Shown in pieces: positions 5,002 to 7,121 of a stretch of DNA of 7,121 bases (its first letter is position 1; each line of letters begins with the position of its first letter). The DNA is from an uncultured Roseburia sp. GTDB taxonomy: Bacteria > Bacillota > Clostridia > Lachnospirales > Lachnospiraceae. A program made the position numbers and the translations under genes. Location: the NCBI GenBank assembly GCA_910587865.1, contig CAJUNX010000044.1:1-7121 (forward strand), given 5' to 3'. Below the pieces are notes generated by a model. That model did not search any database, had not been told where the DNA came from, and saw only the letters and a program-made list of their open reading frames with translations.

Positions 5002-7096
5002 GACAGCCGGCATGTCAGAGCGGAACGGAAATGCAGCCGGAACAAATGCCTGTAGTATTGGCATGTCAGAGGGAACCGGGAATGCAGCCGGAACAAATGC
5101 CGGGAGTATCGGCATGTCAGAGGAAACCGGGAATACGGTCGGAACAAATGCCGGGAGTATCGGTCAGCCGGAAACGTCGCGAAATGCTGTGAAAGGAACG
5201 GATCAGGCGGAGGATGGAAGCGAATCTCTTCGGGATGGCGAACCGGTGCCGGAAGACGGGGGTGAGACCCTTCGAAAGAGCGGACGGGAATCCGCAGAAC
5301 TTGCGCGGGAAGTTCTGGCGCTGGTGAAACTGCGGGTTCTCACACAGTACCGGTATCTGGCGAAAGCCATAGAGCGGCTAAAACCAGTGCCGGGAATGTG
5401 TGTATCCGGCGGTGGAAAAGCGAGTGGCGCTGACGACTGTTTCTCAGACGGCAGCGGGAAGGAGAGCAGCCATGCCGAAGCAGTCTTTCAGACCGACGGC
5501 CGTTTTCTGTATTATGATGTGGAGAGGCTGCTGGAAAATTACCGCAGAGATCCGTATGAGGTGAGCCGGGATGTTCTGCACACGCTGCTCCACTGTCTGC
5601 TGGGACATATGTATCAGAAGCAAAAAAAGGATCCGGCACTGTGGGATCTCGCCTGCGACCTTGCTGTGGAGGGGATTCTGGCTGGTCTGCAGAATGCGCT
5701 GCGTCCGGTCACGGACCGGGAAGGTGGACAGTGTGCGCCACACGGGGACCGTGAGTCCCGCACCCCATATGAGAAGGATGTCTCCAACGAACATTACGGG
5801 AACCGTAACCGCCTGAAACGGCTGGAATTTGAGCGGCTGACACAGGCGGCGGGCGGGACGTCGGCTCCCGTGCTCTACCGGTATCTGACAGGGTGTATCC
5901 GGTCTGACAGCGGCATCCGGCATGAAAATGGTATCCGGCGTGATTCGGAGGATTCGATGCAGGTGTCAGCGGAGTCAGATGATCCGGCAGAGCTTTACGT
6001 GTCAGCGGAGTCAGATGATCCGGCAGAGCTTTACGGGCCAGCGGAGACGAATGCGCTGGCGGAACTGTTTTACCGGGACAGTCATGCGTGCTGGTACGCC
6101 GGATCCGGCGGGAGGACGGCAGGCGGCAGACGGAGCAGAAGAGCAAAATCGGGACAGGACGGCGGGACGGATGCGGGGAACAGAGAGAAACCTGCGCCCG
6201 GACAGCCGGATGCGGAAGAAACGGATGATTGTTCGGATCAGAGCGGAGAGGAAGAGACCGGGGAGTCTTCGGATCAGAGCGGGGAGGAAGAGACCGGGGA
6301 TTTTTCGGATCAGAGCAGAGAGGAAGAGGACCGGTCGTTTTTTGAACGAGATTCGGGACGGGAAACAGAAGAATGGGAGGAACTCTGCCGGGAAGTCCGG
6401 GCAAAGGATCGTATCGGCAGACACCGTTCCGCAGTGGCCGGGAAGGAGCGGCAGCGGCTTTCGGTGGAGGAAAACGGGATGGACTACCGTGAATTCCTGG
6501 AACAATTCGGGGCCTGGGAAGAGACGATTGCGGTTTCACAGGAAGAATTTGATCTGGTTTATTACGAATACGGGCTGCGGTGTTATGGCAATATCCCTTT
6601 GATAGAGCCATTGGAATATCGGGACGACCATAAGATCCGGGAATTTGTCATCGCGATCGACACCTCGGGGAGTGTGCTGGGAGAGCAGATCCGGGATTTT
6701 ATCAGTCAGACCTTTGCGGTTCTGCGGCAGCCCGACTTTTTCTGCGGGCAGTCCCGGATTCACGTGATCCAGTGCGACGCGAAGATTCAGGAGGTCACGC
6801 TGATCGAGGGAGCAGGCGGGACTGACGGGCTGCGTGAGACATTTGACGTAAAAGGATTCGGCGGGACGGATTTCGTTCCGGTCTTTGAGCATATCGCGCG
6901 TGAACGGGAGGAGGGCCGGATGGAGCGGCCGCAGGGACTGCTTTATTTTACGGACGGCCTCGGAACGTACCCGGAGAATGAACCGGATTACCCGGTGGCG
7001 TTTCTGTTAAGAAAACAGGCATACCGGCTGCCGGATGTGCCGGCCTGGGCGGTAAAAGCCGTCATGGACGGCGATCGGATCGTGATCGAAAAGTGA
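4988..7096 (+). CDS. VWA-like protein with metallopeptidase-like N-terminal half and repeat-rich linkers
   Basis: A 702-residue protein of the DUF2201-type architecture. The N-terminal half (about 95-240) contains a metallopeptidase-like helix H198-TLL-H202-CLLG-H207 followed by LWDLACDLAVE; the glutamate of HExxH is replaced by T199, so peptidase activity is doubtful although metal binding may persist. The C-terminal half (about 490-702) begins MDYREFLEQFGAW and YYEYGLRCYGNIPLIEPLEY and continues into a VWA domain with an intact MIDAS metal site: D558, S560 and S562 (DTSGS), T627 (GGTDF) and D656 (FTDGLG). Relatives I recall are well under 500 residues; the extra length is a tandem-repeat N-terminus (9-59) and a disordered acidic linker (about 320-480). 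No signal peptide is seen, so it is probably cytoplasmic. Such proteins usually work with a MoxR-type AAA+ ATPase, which is absent here. The start overlaps the preceding gene by 14 nt without a strong ribosome binding site, suggesting coupling; ATG 5012 is the alternative. Confidence 0.9.
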   Translation: MEKYKTAGMSERNGNAAGTNACSIGMSEGTGNAAGTNAGSIGMSEETGNTVGTNAGSIGQPETSRNAVKGTDQAEDGSESLRDGEPVPEDGGETLRKSGRESAELAREVLALVKLRVLTQYRYLAKAIERLKPVPGMCVSGGGKASGADDCFSDGSGKESSHAEAVFQTDGRFLYYDVERLLENYRRDPYEVSRDVLHTLLHCLLGHMYQKQKKDPALWDLACDLAVEGILAGLQNALRPVTDREGGQCAPHGDRESRTPYEKDVSNEHYGNRNRLKRLEFERLTQAAGGTSAPVLYRYLTGCIRSDSGIRHENGIRRDSEDSMQVSAESDDPAELYVSAESDDPAELYGPAETNALAELFYRDSHACWYAGSGGRTAGGRRSRRAKSGQDGGTDAGNREKPAPGQPDAEETDDCSDQSGEEETGESSDQSGEEETGDFSDQSREEEDRSFFERDSGRETEEWEELCREVRAKDRIGRHRSAVAGKERQRLSVEENGMDYREFLEQFGAWEETIAVSQEEFDLVYYEYGLRCYGNIPLIEPLEYRDDHKIREFVIAIDTSGSVLGEQIRDFISQTFAVLRQPDFFCGQSRIHVIQCDAKIQEVTLIEGAGGTDGLRETFDVKGFGGTDFVPVFEHIAREREEGRMERPQGLLYFTDGLGTYPENEPDYPVAFLLRKQAYRLPDVPAWAVKAVMDGDRIVIEK
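5011..5163 (+). repeat. In-frame tandem repeat, 3 x 51 bp, at the 5' end of the VWA gene
   Basis: Copies begin at 5011, 5062 and 5113, each with CATGTCAGAG, and encode 17-residue units such as MSEGTGNAAGTNAGSIG. A degenerate fourth unit (QPETSRNAVKGT) follows. The first and third copies diverge more than the middle one from their neighbours. The product segment is small-residue-rich, polar and probably disordered. Because the period is a multiple of three, copy-number change would keep the frame. Confidence 0.9.
5912..5947 (+). repeat. Degenerate 18-bp direct repeat in the VWA linker
   Basis: Two imperfect units (5912-5929 and 5930-5947) share the GGnATCCGGC core and encode GIRHEN and GIRRDS. 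A related unit, GCIRSDS, precedes them. They lie immediately before the 36-bp repeat and look like an older, decayed expansion. Confidence 0.5.
5963..6070 (+). repeat. In-frame tandem repeat, 36-bp unit, two identical copies plus one diverged
   Basis: Units at 5963-5998 and 5999-6034 are identical at all 36 bases and encode SAESDDPAELYV-type units. The unit at 6035-6070 is diverged (GPAETNALAELF) and leads directly into conserved sequence (FYRDSHACWY). Identity of the first two copies at synonymous positions indicates a recent duplication. Confidence 0.92.
6233..6340 (+). repeat. In-frame tandem repeat, 3 x 36 bp, acidic linker of the VWA protein
   Basis: Copies begin at 6233, 6269 and 6305, each with TCGGATCAGAGC, and encode SDQSGEEETGES, SDQSGEEETGDF and SDQSREEEDRSF. 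A partial unit (EETDDC) precedes the first. The array is strongly acidic and follows a basic Gly/Arg-rich stretch (residues about 371-390), giving the linker a positive-then-negative charge layout. Sequence is unrelated to the other 36-bp array in the same gene. Confidence 0.92.
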
Positions 7097-7121
7097 TACC
7101 GTTTTTTGCCGGATGAACAGA

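Noticed and set aside
5011..6340. CRISPR array or phage-variation cassette
   Set aside because: The repeats are directly adjacent without unique spacers and lie in frame inside one protein; they are coding tandem repeats.
5922..6602. Second plus-strand open frame (226 codons) overlapping the VWA linker
   Set aside because: Arg/Met-rich composition with no domain, and the in-frame repeats keep all frames open. The VWA reading frame is continuous and conserved on both sides.
5709..6611. Long minus-strand open frame (300 codons) opposite the VWA gene
   Set aside because: It is Pro/Arg/Ser-rich shadow sequence created by G+C-rich codons and repeats with periods divisible by three; the plus strand there encodes recognisable flanking domains in one frame.

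Overview
The window looks like chromosome of a Gram-positive Clostridia-type bacterium, most likely Lachnospiraceae or a close relative. This rests on purine-rich AAAGGAG-type ribosome binding sites, a near-consensus sigma-A promoter, a membrane-anchored Amidase_3 protein, and a VWA protein of the type I associate with clostridia. This is family-level recognition, not a database result. All supported genes lie on the plus strand; the long minus-strand frames are shadows.

Left part (1-1345), A+T-rich coding sequence: the C-terminal tail of an unidentified protein (2-154), a G+C-rich intergenic block with a perfect 10-bp hairpin (206-233), an N-acetylmuramoyl-L-alanine amidase (281-1090), and a short GTG-started ORF coupled to the amidase stop (1087-1248). 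The short ORF resembles the extreme N-terminus of small anti-sigma-like proteins and then ends, so it is probably a truncated remnant. From 1249 to 1345 I see no gene, terminator or RNA.

Regulatory region (1346-1485): a sigma-A promoter (TTGACA, 17-bp spacer, TATATT) is bracketed by two near-identical 20-bp palindromic operators with an AACGTT core, one abutting the -35 box and one over the predicted start point. This is a typical layout for an inducible operon under a LacI- or AraR/GntR-like repressor. The regulator gene is not in the window.

Right part (1486-7096), clearly richer in G+C: four tightly packed genes form a probable operon. They are a CocE/NonD-type serine hydrolase with a complete Ser-Asp-His triad, the large AtuA-family (DUF1446) domain, the small AtuA C-terminal domain as a separate gene, and a 702-residue protein with a metallopeptidase-like N-terminal half and a VWA domain with an intact MIDAS site. 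The VWA gene overlaps the preceding gene by 14 nt and carries three separate in-frame tandem repeats in its linkers.

A plausible reading is a substrate-inducible catabolic unit: the hydrolase opens an ester or amide and the split AtuA pair acts on a released acyl or hydroxy-acid product. The VWA protein may be a maturation or chaperone factor of the MoxR/VWA type, or may simply be transcribed along with them. The substrate cannot be read from the sequence. The most novel points are the pairing of a CocE/NonD hydrolase with a split AtuA under a dual operator, and the coupling of both to a repeat-rich VWA protein with no MoxR ATPase in view.
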